The notes: a model not told the origin generated them from the letters alone. 64,000 bases of DNA from Desulfonatronum thioautotrophicum (GCF_000934745.1 NZ_JYNO01000011.1:183996-247995); one strand, 5' to 3'; shown: positions 24,769-34,477, numbered from the stretch's first letter. Numbers and translations: made by a program.

Positions 24769-26840
24769 GCCAGGTCGTCCGACCCAGGGCTCTGGTGCTC
24801 GGGTTTGTCCTGGGGCTGGTGCTGTGCGTGCTGACTCCCTACAACAGCGCGTACCTGCATAATCCCCCGCTGGGTGGTGGGCATTTCCCCCTGGCACCCT
24901 TTTTTATCGCAGCCTGGCTGTTCGTGTTTTCGGCGTTCACCGGCTGGGTGCGCAAGGGGGCCGGCCTGCTTTCCGGCCTGGAAATCCTGACGGTCTGGGT
25001 GCTCATGGTCATTTTCTCCGGCATCTCCTATGCCGGACTGGCCCAGACTTTTTTCGTGAACATCACCGCACCATTCTACTTTGCCGAAGACGGGTTCCGC
25101 TGGGCCGAGGCCCTGCAACCGCTGCTGCCACGGGCCTGGTACCCGGACGCCCACGACGGCGGGGCGGGCATGGAGGCGGTGCGGACCATCTATGACGGCC
25201 TGGACAGCGGTTGGGAGATGTCCTGGGTGGAAGTCTTTAGGCAGATCCACTGGGATGTTTGGATTGGGCCGCTACTGGCCTGGGGCGCCTTCGTGCTGCT
25301 GTGCTTCTTTGTCATGTATTGCCTGATGGCTCTGCTCAGCAAGCAGTGGGTGGTCAATGAACGGATCAACTTTCCGCTGCTCCGCGTGCCGCAGTTGATG
25401 GGTGAGGCTCTGGACAAGCGGGGCATGGGCACATTCTTTCGCGACCGGTTCCTGCTGGTTGGCCTCTGCAGCGCCGCCTCCCTGCATCTGCTCAACGGCC
25501 TGCATTTCTATTTTCCACATGTGCCGGAAATTCCCACGCTGATTCTGGCCGGATCGTACTTCCCCAAATACGGTCTGTTTTCCGGGTACTACAATCTGCG
25601 GATGTACATCTTTCCGGCCTTTATTGCCTTTGCCTTTCTGGCCCCTCGGCAGATCTCCTTCAGTTTCTGGTTCTTCTACCTCCTGGCCGGCCTGGTCACC
25701 GGCATCCTCTACGTTTCCGGCATGCAGATTCCCCAGGCCGCCCTGGGCGTGACCTTTGGCGCGGATTTCGCCCGGCCGGAGGAAGCCCAGATCATTGGCG
25801 CGTACCTGATTTTTTTCCTGTTCATCCTTTGGCTGGCCAGAACCCATCTCTGGTGCCAGATTCGGGAAATGGTTCAACCGCTGCGGTTATGGAAGCGGAA
25901 GGCCGGGCCGCAAGGCCAGGTGGACGGCGCCGCGGATGAGGGAATCTGCGCCGCGGACCGGGACCGGGAGCGACCACGACACGAGACCTGGGAAGCCTCC
26001 CCCTGGCCTGGATGGGGGCTGCTGCTGGGTGGTGCTTGCCTGGTTTGGTGGTGCCGGTTTTTCGGACTGCCCATGATCGCGGCTGTTCTCGTGCCCATGG
26101 CCTTCTTTCTGGTGCTGATCGTGGCCAGCCGGATCATCGTTCAGGGTGGGCTGCCGTTGTTCACCGTGACCGCCGCGCCCAGCGACGGTTTGATCGGAAC
26201 CTTTGGCAGCGGATTTCTGGGCCATGTCGGACTGCTGGCCACGGCGGTGATGCAGAAATTGCTTTTCCTGAATCTTCGGGAATCGCTGCTGCCCACGCTG
26301 TTCCATTCGGCCAAGATTTCCGAGAACGTGCGCAACCACAGGCTGTGGTTCGGGGTTATCGCCGGGGCGCTGGTGGTCGCCGTGGCCCTGTCTTTCGTGA
26401 CCATGCTTGCGTTGAGCTACAAGTACGGGGTTCGGGACATGAACATGGACTGGGCCACGAGTTCGACCATTGCAACCTATGAAAACGTGCAGCGCCTGTT
26501 GGATGTCCCCGCGGAACCCAATACATGGGTGCTGGCCTTCGGTGGTGTCGGGGCCCTGGTGATGCTCTTTCTGGTTTTCATGTACTACCGGGTGACCTGG
26601 TGGACCCTGCATCCCATCGGCTATCTGACCGCGTACACCTCCGGGATGCAGATGCTCTGGTTCTGTTTTTTCCTGGGCTGGCTCTGCAACCACCTCTGTC
26701 TGCGCTACGGCGGGACCGGGCTGTTCAACAAGGGGCGGGTCTTTTTCGTCGGTCTGGTGCTCGGCGATTTTCTGATGGGCGGAATCTGGGCCCTGGTGGG
26801 CATGTTCGCCAGGGCCGGCTACAACGTCTTTCCCCTTTAG
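24765..26840 (+). CDS. Large polytopic membrane protein, DUF6785/OPT-like
   Basis: 691 residues, about 12-14 membrane helices spread over the whole length. The start overlaps the giant FtsX stop (ATGA). Notable segments are VLTPYNSAYLHNPPLGGGHFPLAP near the N-terminus, NERINFPLLRVPQLMGEAL at about residue 200 and SHKISENVRNHRLWF-like sequence (HSAKISENVRNHRLWF) near 510. A charged cytoplasmic loop rich in Asp/Arg lies around residues 375-410. The family (I recall DUF6785) has no known activity but resembles oligopeptide-transporter-superfamily proteins in helix layout. It precedes a second such protein, so the pair may form one complex with the FtsX-type ABC proteins. Confidence 0.65.
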   Translation: MSQVVRPRALVLGFVLGLVLCVLTPYNSAYLHNPPLGGGHFPLAPFFIAAWLFVFSAFTGWVRKGAGLLSGLEILTVWVLMVIFSGISYAGLAQTFFVNITAPFYFAEDGFRWAEALQPLLPRAWYPDAHDGGAGMEAVRTIYDGLDSGWEMSWVEVFRQIHWDVWIGPLLAWGAFVLLCFFVMYCLMALLSKQWVVNERINFPLLRVPQLMGEALDKRGMGTFFRDRFLLVGLCSAASLHLLNGLHFYFPHVPEIPTLILAGSYFPKYGLFSGYYNLRMYIFPAFIAFAFLAPRQISFSFWFFYLLAGLVTGILYVSGMQIPQAALGVTFGADFARPEEAQIIGAYLIFFLFILWLARTHLWCQIREMVQPLRLWKRKAGPQGQVDGAADEGICAADRDRERPRHETWEASPWPGWGLLLGGACLVWWCRFFGLPMIAAVLVPMAFFLVLIVASRIIVQGGLPLFTVTAAPSDGLIGTFGSGFLGHVGLLATAVMQKLLFLNLRESLLPTLFHSAKISENVRNHRLWFGVIAGALVVAVALSFVTMLALSYKYGVRDMNMDWATSSTIATYENVQRLLDVPAEPNTWVLAFGGVGALVMLFLVFMYYRVTWWTLHPIGYLTAYTSGMQMLWFCFFLGWLCNHLCLRYGGTGLFNKGRVFFVGLVLGDFLMGGIWALVGMFARAGYNVFPL

Positions 26841-26858
26841 CCAGGCTGTGTGACGCCC

Positions 26859-28817
26859 ATGCGTGAAGACAAGGAACTCAAGGAATATCGCGATCTTCTG
26901 CAACCCCCGAAACACTTTGAGGAGGGGTTCGACTGGAAGACCATCGTCGGCGCGATCTTCATCGGTTTTTTGATGATGCCCGGCTCCATGTATCTCCAAC
27001 TGGTCATCGGGCAGGGCATCGGTCCGGCGGCCCGCTGGGTGACCATCATCCTGTTCGCGGAAATTGCCAAACGCGCTTATACCGAACTGAAACAGCAGGA
27101 AGTTTTTCTGCTCTACTACATGGCCGGGGCAGCCCTGGCCTCGCCGTTTCAGGGGTTGATCTGGAGCCAGTACCTGATCCAGTCCGACGCGGCCAAGATG
27201 CTCGGACTGGTGGAGTTCATCCCCACCTGGATCGCCCCGCAGCCGGAATCCCTTTCCTATTTGGAACGGACCTTCTTCCATCGGGACTGGCTGATCCCGA
27301 TTCTGCTGCTTGTGGGCGCGCAGATCATCCAGCGCATCGATCACTTCGGCCTGGGCTACGCCCTGTACCGGATTACCTCGGACGTGGAGAAGCTGCCCTT
27401 TCCCATGGCCCCGGTGGGGGCGCTGGGGACCATGGCCCTGGCCGAGTCCACCGAGGACCGCAAAACCGGCTGGAAATGGCGGGTTTTCTCCATCGGTGGG
27501 GTGATCGGCCTGGTTTTCGGCTTTTTCTACGTGCTCCTGCCTGCGCTCTCCGGACTGCTCCTGGCCGAACAGATCCGCCTGATACCCATTCCCTGGATTG
27601 AACTGACCCAACACACGGAGGGCGTGCTCCCGGCCGTGGCCACCGGGCTACAACTGGACCTGGGGCTGGTATTTCTGGGCATGGTCCTGCCGTTCTGGGC
27701 CGTGATCGGCGGCCTCATCGGGCTGCTTGTGACCATCGTCGCCAACCCCATCCTGTACAATTTCGGCATTCTGCACCGTTGGCATCCGGGCATGGCCACG
27801 GTGGAGACAGTCTTTGCCAACAACTTCGACTTCTACATGAGCTTTGGTATCGGTCTGGGCCTGGCCATTGCCGTGATCGGGGTCTGGTCCGTGGTTCGGT
27901 CCCTGCGGCAGGCCGGAGACGGCAAGCTGGATTTCAGCGTGCTGTTCAACCCGCCCAAAGGCCGCGGAGACATCAACTTCTGGATCTCCATCGGCATCTA
28001 TGTCTTTTCCACCCTGGCCTACATCTGGCTCTGCGTGCTGTTGGTGCCGACCTTTCCCTGGATCTTTTTCGCCATTTACGGCTTCGTGTACACGCCGATC
28101 ATCTCCTATATCTCGGCACGGATGGAAGGCATGGCCGGGCAGTTCGTCAGCCTGCCCCTGGTCCGGGAGGCCAGCTTCATCGCCGGGGCCCGGTTCTTCG
28201 GTTACCAGGGTATCGAAATCTGGTACGCGCCCATCCCCATGCACAATTACGGCGAAGCCACGGTCCAGTTCCGGCAGATCGAACTGACCGGCACCAGCCT
28301 GCGGGGAATCATCAAGGCCGAGCTGGTGGTCTTTCCGGTGGTGATGATCGCTTCCCTGATTTTTTCCCAGTTCCTCTGGCGTCTGGCGCCCATCCCCTCG
28401 GCCAACTATCCCTATGCCCAGGAACTTTGGCATCTCCAGGCCCTGAACACCCTGTTGATGCAGACCTCCACTCTGGAAGGCGACTCGCTGTTCTTTCAGG
28501 CCCTGAACTTCGTGATCGTGGGTGCCGGCGCGGTGTTCGGGCTGATCATCTACGCCATTTTGACCGTTCTGGGATTGCCCATACTTCTGGTTTACGGCGT
28601 GGTCCGCGGGCTTGGGCAGAGCACCCCCCACGGGATCATCCTGGAGGTGTTCGGCGCACTGCTGGGACGGTACTATTTCTACAAAAAGTACGGCGCGTCC
28701 TGGCGGCAATACGCCCCGGTGCTCCTGGCCGGGTTTTCCTGCGGCATGGGGCTCACCGGAATGATGGCCATGGGCTGTACGTTGATTCTCAAGTCCCTGG
28801 GGCGGCTGGCCTACTGA
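26859..28817 (+). CDS. Large polytopic membrane protein, DUF6784/OPT-like
   Basis: 652 residues from ATG 26859 (GTG 26850 is in frame). About 12-14 helices. N-terminal core GAIFIGFLMMPGSMYLQLVIGQGIGPAARWVTIILFAEIAKRA has the P-G-x-x-Y-L and G-Q pattern typical of the OPT superfamily; other motifs are MAPVGALGTMALAEST, EFVSLPLVREASF-like (FVSLPLVREASFIAGARFFGYQGIEIW) and GIILEVFGALLGRYYF. The two OPT-like genes are 18 nt apart and follow glycan genes. I do not know a demonstrated substrate for this pair. The 72-nt gap to the next gene contains no clear terminator, so the RND genes may be cotranscribed. Confidence 0.65.
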   Translation: MREDKELKEYRDLLQPPKHFEEGFDWKTIVGAIFIGFLMMPGSMYLQLVIGQGIGPAARWVTIILFAEIAKRAYTELKQQEVFLLYYMAGAALASPFQGLIWSQYLIQSDAAKMLGLVEFIPTWIAPQPESLSYLERTFFHRDWLIPILLLVGAQIIQRIDHFGLGYALYRITSDVEKLPFPMAPVGALGTMALAESTEDRKTGWKWRVFSIGGVIGLVFGFFYVLLPALSGLLLAEQIRLIPIPWIELTQHTEGVLPAVATGLQLDLGLVFLGMVLPFWAVIGGLIGLLVTIVANPILYNFGILHRWHPGMATVETVFANNFDFYMSFGIGLGLAIAVIGVWSVVRSLRQAGDGKLDFSVLFNPPKGRGDINFWISIGIYVFSTLAYIWLCVLLVPTFPWIFFAIYGFVYTPIISYISARMEGMAGQFVSLPLVREASFIAGARFFGYQGIEIWYAPIPMHNYGEATVQFRQIELTGTSLRGIIKAELVVFPVVMIASLIFSQFLWRLAPIPSANYPYAQELWHLQALNTLLMQTSTLEGDSLFFQALNFVIVGAGAVFGLIIYAILTVLGLPILLVYGVVRGLGQSTPHGIILEVFGALLGRYYFYKKYGASWRQYAPVLLAGFSCGMGLTGMMAMGCTLILKSLGRLAY

Positions 28818-28888
28818 GCAGTACCTTCCTGGCTACCTCTCTTTTATCCAAACCGAGCATGATTGCGGAAACAGGGAACGAGGTTCAG

Positions 28889-30013
28889 ATGAACGCCAAC
28901 AAGAAATGCACAGGTGCTCCACAACATGAAGCGCGGTTCTTGTTTCTGCTGATGGCTGCCGCGATCTGGATTTTTCTTCTGACGGCCTCCTGTGGTCCGG
29001 AAGGCCAACCAGAGCAGGCGATCCAACAGGAATCCAGGCCGGTCAAGATGCTGGAAGTGCTGTCCGCGGACTCCTTGCCGCCCTTGAATTTTCCAGCGGT
29101 AATCCGTTCAGCGGAGCGCACGGAGCTGGCCTTCACCGTCTCCGGCATCCTCACGGAACTCCCGGTGGTGGAGGGCCGTCTGGTCCAGCGTGGAACCGTT
29201 CTGGCGCGACTGGACGACCGGGATGTCCGGATCCGGTTGGAGGCGGACAAGGCGGCCTATGATCTGGCCCTGGCCAATTACGAAAGGGCGCAACGGCTGG
29301 CCGAAGCCCAGATCATCGCCGCGGCCGAGTTGGACCAGCTGCGCGCGGCCCACGAGTCGGCCAAAGCAATCTTGGCCACAACCCGCAAGACGTTGGAGGA
29401 TACGGTGCTCCATGCACCCTTCGACGGGGTGGTTTCCATTCGCTACGTGAACAACTTCCAGAACATTCAGGCCAAGCAGCCCATTGTCCTCTTTCAGTCC
29501 CCGGATCGGTTGGAGGCCGTCGTCGAAATTCCCGAACCCCTCATCCTGCGCACATCCAGGGGGGAGGACCGGCCGGACGAAGCCCTGGTCCGCTTCGACG
29601 CTCAACCCGACGTGGCCCTCCCGGCCCGATTCAAGGAGGTCAGTACCGAGGCCAATCCACGCACCCAGACCTTTCAGGCGGTCTTTTCCTTGGAGCGCCC
29701 TGACGACCTGCTGGTCCTGCCCGGAGTAACGGCCACGTTGACCGTGGAACGCGGTTCACCCTCCAAGACGCCGATTTTTGTCCTGCCCCCCAGGGCCTTG
29801 ATCACGGACGCCTCCGGGCAGACGATGGTCTGGGTGTATGGTGTCCAAACCGGTCAGGCCCACCGGCGCGAGGTAACCGTTGGTGCTCCAAGGGCTGACG
29901 GCATCGAGGTCATCAGCGGCCTTGAACCCGGCGAACGGGTGATCGTCAGTGGACTGGGGCATCTGCGCGAAGGCCTGAACGTCCGCCCCATGACCCCCCT
30001 CATGACCCATTAG
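28889..30013 (+). CDS. RND efflux membrane-fusion (periplasmic adaptor) lipoprotein
   Basis: 374 residues; ATG 28889 with GAGG 6 nt upstream (ATG 28859 is the alternative). A signal sequence ends in a lipobox LTASC (C35), so it should be lipid-anchored in the inner membrane. The HlyD/AcrA order is clear: lipoyl half SGILTELPVVEGRLVQRGTVLARLDDRD, alpha-hairpin coiled coil about residues 110-165, lipoyl half VLHAPFDGVVSIRYVNN, beta-barrel and membrane-proximal domain ending GLEPGERVIVSGLGHLREGLNVRP. It links the RND pump at 30024 to an outer-membrane channel that is not encoded here. The exported compound is unknown. Confidence 0.9.
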   Translation: MNANKKCTGAPQHEARFLFLLMAAAIWIFLLTASCGPEGQPEQAIQQESRPVKMLEVLSADSLPPLNFPAVIRSAERTELAFTVSGILTELPVVEGRLVQRGTVLARLDDRDVRIRLEADKAAYDLALANYERAQRLAEAQIIAAAELDQLRAAHESAKAILATTRKTLEDTVLHAPFDGVVSIRYVNNFQNIQAKQPIVLFQSPDRLEAVVEIPEPLILRTSRGEDRPDEALVRFDAQPDVALPARFKEVSTEANPRTQTFQAVFSLERPDDLLVLPGVTATLTVERGSPSKTPIFVLPPRALITDASGQTMVWVYGVQTGQAHRREVTVGAPRADGIEVISGLEPGERVIVSGLGHLREGLNVRPMTPLMTH

Positions 30014-30023
30014 GCCGGCAGCC

Positions 30024-33000
30024 ATGAATCCCGCCCTGTACGCCATCCGCAAGGAGACCATTTCCTGGCTGGCCGTCCTGCTCCTGCTTGTCGGCGGCTA
30101 TCTGGCCTTCAACAGTCTCGGGCGCTACGAGGATCCGGCCTTTGTCATCCGGCAGGCCGTGGTGATCACCCCCTATCCCGGAGCCTCTGCGTTGCAGGTG
30201 GCCGAAGAGGTCACCGATCCCATTGAGGCGGCCATTCAACAGCTCCAGGAAGTGAAGCAGATCACGTCCATCTCCCGGCCCGGTGAATCCGAGGTCCAAG
30301 TGGAGATCCAGATGCGCTTCGCCCCAAAGCAGGAGGACCTGGAGCAAATCTGGGACAAGATGCGCCGTAAGATCGCGGATGCCCAGACCCGCCTGCCCCC
30401 CGGAGCGGGTCCTTCCCTGGTCAATGACGATTTCGGGGATGTGTATGCCCTGTTTTTGGCCGTGACCGGATCGGAATACAGTCTTGTGGAATTGGCGGAT
30501 TATGCCGAGGATCTGCGCAAGGAACTGCTTCTTGTGGACGGAGTGGCCAAGGTCTCCTTTTTTGGTGCACCCCGCGAGGCATTGTTCCTGGAGGTTTCCC
30601 GGGCCAGCGCGGCCCGCTACGGCGTCTCCCTGGAACAAGTCTACGAGCAGCTTCGCCGGCAGACCGCGATCACTCCGGCGGGTAGTGCCGTGGTGGATAC
30701 GGCCCGAGTCCGCGTCTCGCCGGGGGATTCCTCCCCGAGCCTGGAGGCCCTCCGGGAACTCCTGGTCACCGTTGACCAGGACGCCGGGCTGGTGACCCTG
30801 GGTGATATCGCCAACCTTGTCCTGGGTGTCGCTGACCCGCCAAGGGCATTGATGCGCCATGATGGCCGGCCCGCTGTGGGCATCGGCATCTCCAACGTCA
30901 GCGGCGGCAATGTGGTGCGCATGGGCGAACTGGTGGACCGGCGTTTGGCGGAACTGGAGAGCAGTCGTCCTCTGGGCATGGACCTGCATGTGGTTTCGCA
31001 CCAGGGGCAATCCGTACAGGAGTCCGTAAACTCTTTTCTGGCCAACCTGATCGCGGCCATCGCCATCGTGGTGGGGGTGCTGCTGCTCTTCATGGGTCTG
31101 CGTAGCGGCCTGATCATCGGCGGCGTGCTCCTGTTAATCGTCGCCGGCACCTTGATCGCCATGGCTTTGGACGGCATCGACATGCACCGGGTTTCCCTCG
31201 GAGCATTGATCATCGCCCTGGGCATGCTGGTGGACAACGCCATCGTGGTCACCGACGCGATGCTGGAGCGCATCCGGGCTGGAGAGGACCGCCTGACCGT
31301 GGCCAAGGAGGTGGTCGGAGCCACGATCTGGCCGTTGCTTGGCGGGACCGTGGTGGGCATCCTGGCCTTCAGCGCCATCGGCTTTTCGCCCACGGGCATG
31401 GGGGAATACGCCGGCTCATTGTTCTGGGTGATCGCCTATTCCCTGTTTCTGAGCTGGCTTTTGGCCGTGACCATCACCCCGCTGCTTTGCTGGCGGTTCA
31501 TTCCCGCCCCGAAAGGGAACCAGGTGATCACTCCCTACCAGGGCTTCGTCTATAGCGGATACTGTTTCCTGCTTCAGGCTCTGCTCCGCCGGCCGTTTCT
31601 CAGTGTAGCGGTTTTGCTGATGATGCTGGGGTTGGCCCTGTTCGGGGTCCGATACGTTCCTCCGGGGTTCATGCCCGACTCGACCCGGCCGCAGTTCGTC
31701 GTCGATTACTGGCTGCCCCAGGGTACGGACATCGTGGCCACGTCCGAGGGGTTGCGCCGGGTGGAGGAGGTTGTCCAGGGCAAGCCCGGAGTCCAGGCCG
31801 TCACATCATTCATCGGCTCCGGAGGTCTGCGGTTCATGCTCACCTATTCACCGGAGCCGGCCAACACGGCCTATGGGCAATTGCTGGTGGACGTTACCGA
31901 TTACAAGGTTCTGGAGCATTTGATTCCCGAACTGCAGCACAAGTTGGACACGGCCTTTCCGGAAGCCAAAATCAAGGCCTGGAAGTTCATGCTGGGCAAA
32001 CCGTTGCCTTCGAAAATCGAGGCCCAGTTCCGCGGACCGGACCCACGGGTACTGCGGGAACTGGCCGAGCAGGCCAAGGCCGTCATGCTCGCTGACCCCG
32101 GTGCCGTGGGCATTCAGGACAACTGGCGGGAGCAGGTCCCGACCATCCGCCCACTGGTTAATGAAGCCGCGGCCCGCCGGGCGGGCGTTTCCAGCGCGGA
32201 CATCAACACGGCATTGCTCACCGCCCTGGATGGCAAACAGATCGGGGTTTATCGCGATGGGAACAAACTGATCCCCATGATCGTCCGCTACCCAGAGACA
32301 TCCCGCTCCAGGCTCGTGGACCTGGAAACGGTGCTTGTGACCAGCCCGGTCAGCGGATTGACCGTGCCGTTGGCGCAGTTTGTGACCGGCTTCGCCACGG
32401 TCTTTGAGGATACCTTGATCCGCCGTCAGGACCGTTTTCCGACCATCAAGGCCCAATGCGACCCGCCGGCAGGGGAGATTGCCGGGCCGCTGTTCCAGCG
32501 GCTGCGTCCGCAAATCGAGGCAATTGATCTGCCTCCGGGATACGAGCTGAGCTGGGAGGGCGAGTACGAGGCCGCCCGGGAATCCAATCAGGGGCTTGCC
32601 GTTTCCGCTCCTTATGGCTTCGCGGCGATGATTTTGGCCGTGGTGCTGATGTTCAACGCCCTGCGCCAGCCCTTGGTGATCTGGCTCACCGCCCCTTTGG
32701 CGCTGATCGGCGTGACCGTGGGCCTTCTGGTATTCCGAACTCCCTTCGAATTCATGGCCATATTGGGCTTTCTCAGCCTGATCGGGCTGTTGGTGAAGAA
32801 CGCCATCGTTCTCGTGGACCAGATCGATCTGGAGCGATCCGTGGGCAAGCCGTTGCGCCAAGCCATCGTGGAATCCTCGGTAAGCCGGATGCGGCCCGTG
32901 GCCATGGGGGCGTTGACCACCATTCTTGGCGTGGCGCCGCTGCTCTTTGATCCGTTTTTCAAAAGCATGACCGTGGTGATCATGTTCGGACTCGGCTTCG

Positions 33001-33077
33001 CCACCCTGCTGACCCTGCTGGTGGTGCCGGTTTTCTACCTGCTTTTTTTCCAGGGCAGGGAAAGCCGGGCTGCGTGA
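30024..33077 (+). CDS. RND superfamily efflux pump (AcrB-like)
   Basis: 1017 residues, 10 nt after the adaptor gene. Twelve membrane helices with the usual two large periplasmic loops. N-terminal PGASALQVAEEVTDPIEAAIQQLQEVKQI is the porter-domain signature. The TM4 proton-relay region reads LGMLVDNAIVVTDAMLERI, with Asp-Asn rather than the Asp-Asp of AcrB, as seen in one branch of the family. The second half repeats this as GLLVKNAIVLVDQIDLER, with a Lys. Slightly shorter than AcrB (1049). Substrate unassignable; the pair is probably a general efflux system for drugs, bile-like or lipophilic compounds. Confidence 0.9.
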   Translation: MNPALYAIRKETISWLAVLLLLVGGYLAFNSLGRYEDPAFVIRQAVVITPYPGASALQVAEEVTDPIEAAIQQLQEVKQITSISRPGESEVQVEIQMRFAPKQEDLEQIWDKMRRKIADAQTRLPPGAGPSLVNDDFGDVYALFLAVTGSEYSLVELADYAEDLRKELLLVDGVAKVSFFGAPREALFLEVSRASAARYGVSLEQVYEQLRRQTAITPAGSAVVDTARVRVSPGDSSPSLEALRELLVTVDQDAGLVTLGDIANLVLGVADPPRALMRHDGRPAVGIGISNVSGGNVVRMGELVDRRLAELESSRPLGMDLHVVSHQGQSVQESVNSFLANLIAAIAIVVGVLLLFMGLRSGLIIGGVLLLIVAGTLIAMALDGIDMHRVSLGALIIALGMLVDNAIVVTDAMLERIRAGEDRLTVAKEVVGATIWPLLGGTVVGILAFSAIGFSPTGMGEYAGSLFWVIAYSLFLSWLLAVTITPLLCWRFIPAPKGNQVITPYQGFVYSGYCFLLQALLRRPFLSVAVLLMMLGLALFGVRYVPPGFMPDSTRPQFVVDYWLPQGTDIVATSEGLRRVEEVVQGKPGVQAVTSFIGSGGLRFMLTYSPEPANTAYGQLLVDVTDYKVLEHLIPELQHKLDTAFPEAKIKAWKFMLGKPLPSKIEAQFRGPDPRVLRELAEQAKAVMLADPGAVGIQDNWREQVPTIRPLVNEAAARRAGVSSADINTALLTALDGKQIGVYRDGNKLIPMIVRYPETSRSRLVDLETVLVTSPVSGLTVPLAQFVTGFATVFEDTLIRRQDRFPTIKAQCDPPAGEIAGPLFQRLRPQIEAIDLPPGYELSWEGEYEAARESNQGLAVSAPYGFAAMILAVVLMFNALRQPLVIWLTAPLALIGVTVGLLVFRTPFEFMAILGFLSLIGLLVKNAIVLVDQIDLERSVGKPLRQAIVESSVSRMRPVAMGALTTILGVAPLLFDPFFKSMTVVIMFGLGFATLLTLLVVPVFYLLFFQGRESRAA

Positions 33078-33201
33078 TCAGACGGGATGGCCATCCGGTT
33101 GCGGCATGCGCCCTTGGTGCTTGCTTGGAGTCCTCATAGCCAGGTACCTGGGAGCCGCTCAACCACGACCAAACACGATCAAGCACGAATGGAGACCTGG
33201 C

Positions 33202-33696
33202 ATGAGACCATTGATGATGCAGCCCATCGGCACGATTCATACACCGTTTACTGACCTGAAAGACATGCCCATCCAGCCGGCCGGAGCTGTGGGCGTGCGG
33301 GGGCGGGTGGAGGTGTTCGAGGAATACCGGGACGGCTTGAAAGACCTGGATGGATTTTCCCACGTCATTTTGCTGTACGCGTTTCACCGCAGCGAGGGGT
33401 TCAATCTGGAAGTGGTGCCCTTCATGGACACCGTGCCCCGCGGGCTCTTCGCCACCAGGGCCCCCAGGCGGCCGAACCCCATCGGGATCTCCGTGGTCCA
33501 ACTGGATGGTCTGGCGGACGGCGTGCTGCACGTTCAAAATATCGACGTTCTGGATGGGACCCCGCTATTGGACATCAAGCCCTTTTTCCCCGCATTCGAC
33601 CATCCCGAAAATGTGCGCACCGGATGGCTGGAAAGCGCCGAGGAAAAGGTCCGGGCAACCAGGTCGGACGGCCGGTTTGTGAGCGGAAAACCATAA
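33202..33696 (+). CDS. trmO: tRNA (N6-threonylcarbamoyladenosine37-N6)-methyltransferase TrmO/TsaA-like
   Basis: 164 residues from ATG 33202, with GGAGA 6 nt upstream; the frame opens at 33106 without RBS. Family landmarks: QPIGTIHTPFTDLKDMPIQP, GRVEVFEEYRDGLKDLDGFSHVILLYAFHRS and the SAM-binding signature RAPRRPNPIGISVVQL. TrmO methylates t6A37 of tRNA-Thr and other ANN-reading tRNAs using SAM. In archaea and some bacteria TsaA-like proteins have other proposed roles, so the exact substrate is inferred. It is shorter than E. coli TrmO (235) because it lacks the C-terminal extension. Confidence 0.8.
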   Translation: MRPLMMQPIGTIHTPFTDLKDMPIQPAGAVGVRGRVEVFEEYRDGLKDLDGFSHVILLYAFHRSEGFNLEVVPFMDTVPRGLFATRAPRRPNPIGISVVQLDGLADGVLHVQNIDVLDGTPLLDIKPFFPAFDHPENVRTGWLESAEEKVRATRSDGRFVSGKP

Positions 33697-33710
33697 GCGG
33701 TTCGTGGGCG

Positions 33711-33749
33711 CTTCATGAATCGCCCTGTTGCGCAAGGCAATTCATGAAG
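33711..33749 (+). terminator. Perfect inverted repeat between convergent genes
   Basis: CTTCATGAAT at 33711-33720 pairs exactly with ATTCATGAAG at 33740-33749 across a 19-nt loop. It lies between trmO and the convergent sodC. There is no T-tract, so termination is plausible but not certain. Confidence 0.5.
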
Positions 33750-33767
33750 CACGGAGGCAGGATACTG

Positions 33768-34325
33768 CTAGTCGGCACCCGAGGCGGGGACAATCACCCC
33801 GCAAGCAATTCGAGGACCGGCTTTGCCGATGGGTTGCGTGAAATGATCGTCCGGATGGGCGTGGATAACCAGGGCCGCGCCGGTTTCGTCGAGTATCCGC
33901 GCTCCCACCGTGCCATCCAACGTTGCGTAGTTTGTAAACAGCTCCGCCCGGACCAGGCCGCCCTCATGGATGTAAATATTCGGGAAATCTCCGGCATCCG
34001 GACCTTCGGGGTGCATCAGGCCGTGTTTCATGCCGTCCGGGTTGAGGTGTCCGCCGGAGGCCATGAAGCCTTGATCCGGATCGGAACAGTCCCCATGTTC
34101 ATGAATATGAATGCCGTGAAATCCTGGTTTATCCGCCAATCCATCCAGGGAAAGCCGGATCAGGGTGCCGTTCGGGCCCTGTTCAAGGTGCGCCGACCCG
34201 ATGGTTTCTCCCTGCAGGTTGATGAATTCGGCCGTGGCCTTTGGGTTTTCCGCATGGGCGCCAAGGGCCAAGGCCAGCACGATCAGCACCGCGGCAAAAC
34301 TCGTTCCTATTCCTCTTGTGTACAT
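33768..34325 (-). CDS. sodC: Cu/Zn superoxide dismutase
   Basis: 185 residues with signal peptide (SFAAVLIVLALALGAHA). RBS GGAGGT precedes the ATG on the minus strand. Copper ligands are visible in GFHGIHIHEHGDC (residues about 75-87); zinc ligands follow in GHLNPDGMKHGLMHPEGPDAGDFPNI. The structural disulfide is between the Cys of HGDC and the Cys in RIACGVI near the end. The enzyme converts superoxide to H2O2 in the periplasm. Its presence in a probable anaerobe fits oxygen-stress defence, together with the bd oxidase at 58250. Confidence 0.92.
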   Translation of the reverse strand: MYTRGIGTSFAAVLIVLALALGAHAENPKATAEFINLQGETIGSAHLEQGPNGTLIRLSLDGLADKPGFHGIHIHEHGDCSDPDQGFMASGGHLNPDGMKHGLMHPEGPDAGDFPNIYIHEGGLVRAELFTNYATLDGTVGARILDETGAALVIHAHPDDHFTQPIGKAGPRIACGVIVPASGAD

Positions 34326-34477
34326 GATCCACCTCCAAATCCGGTTGAAAAATGAGAATACCCGATAGTAGGCAAGGCCTCAGGCATTGTCAAAACTGAT
34401 GGGCACATCGGTGGGCAAATTTTGACGCAACCAAGGCCGGGCGAAGAATTCGGCAGCACAAAAAAACGCGGTGTTGC

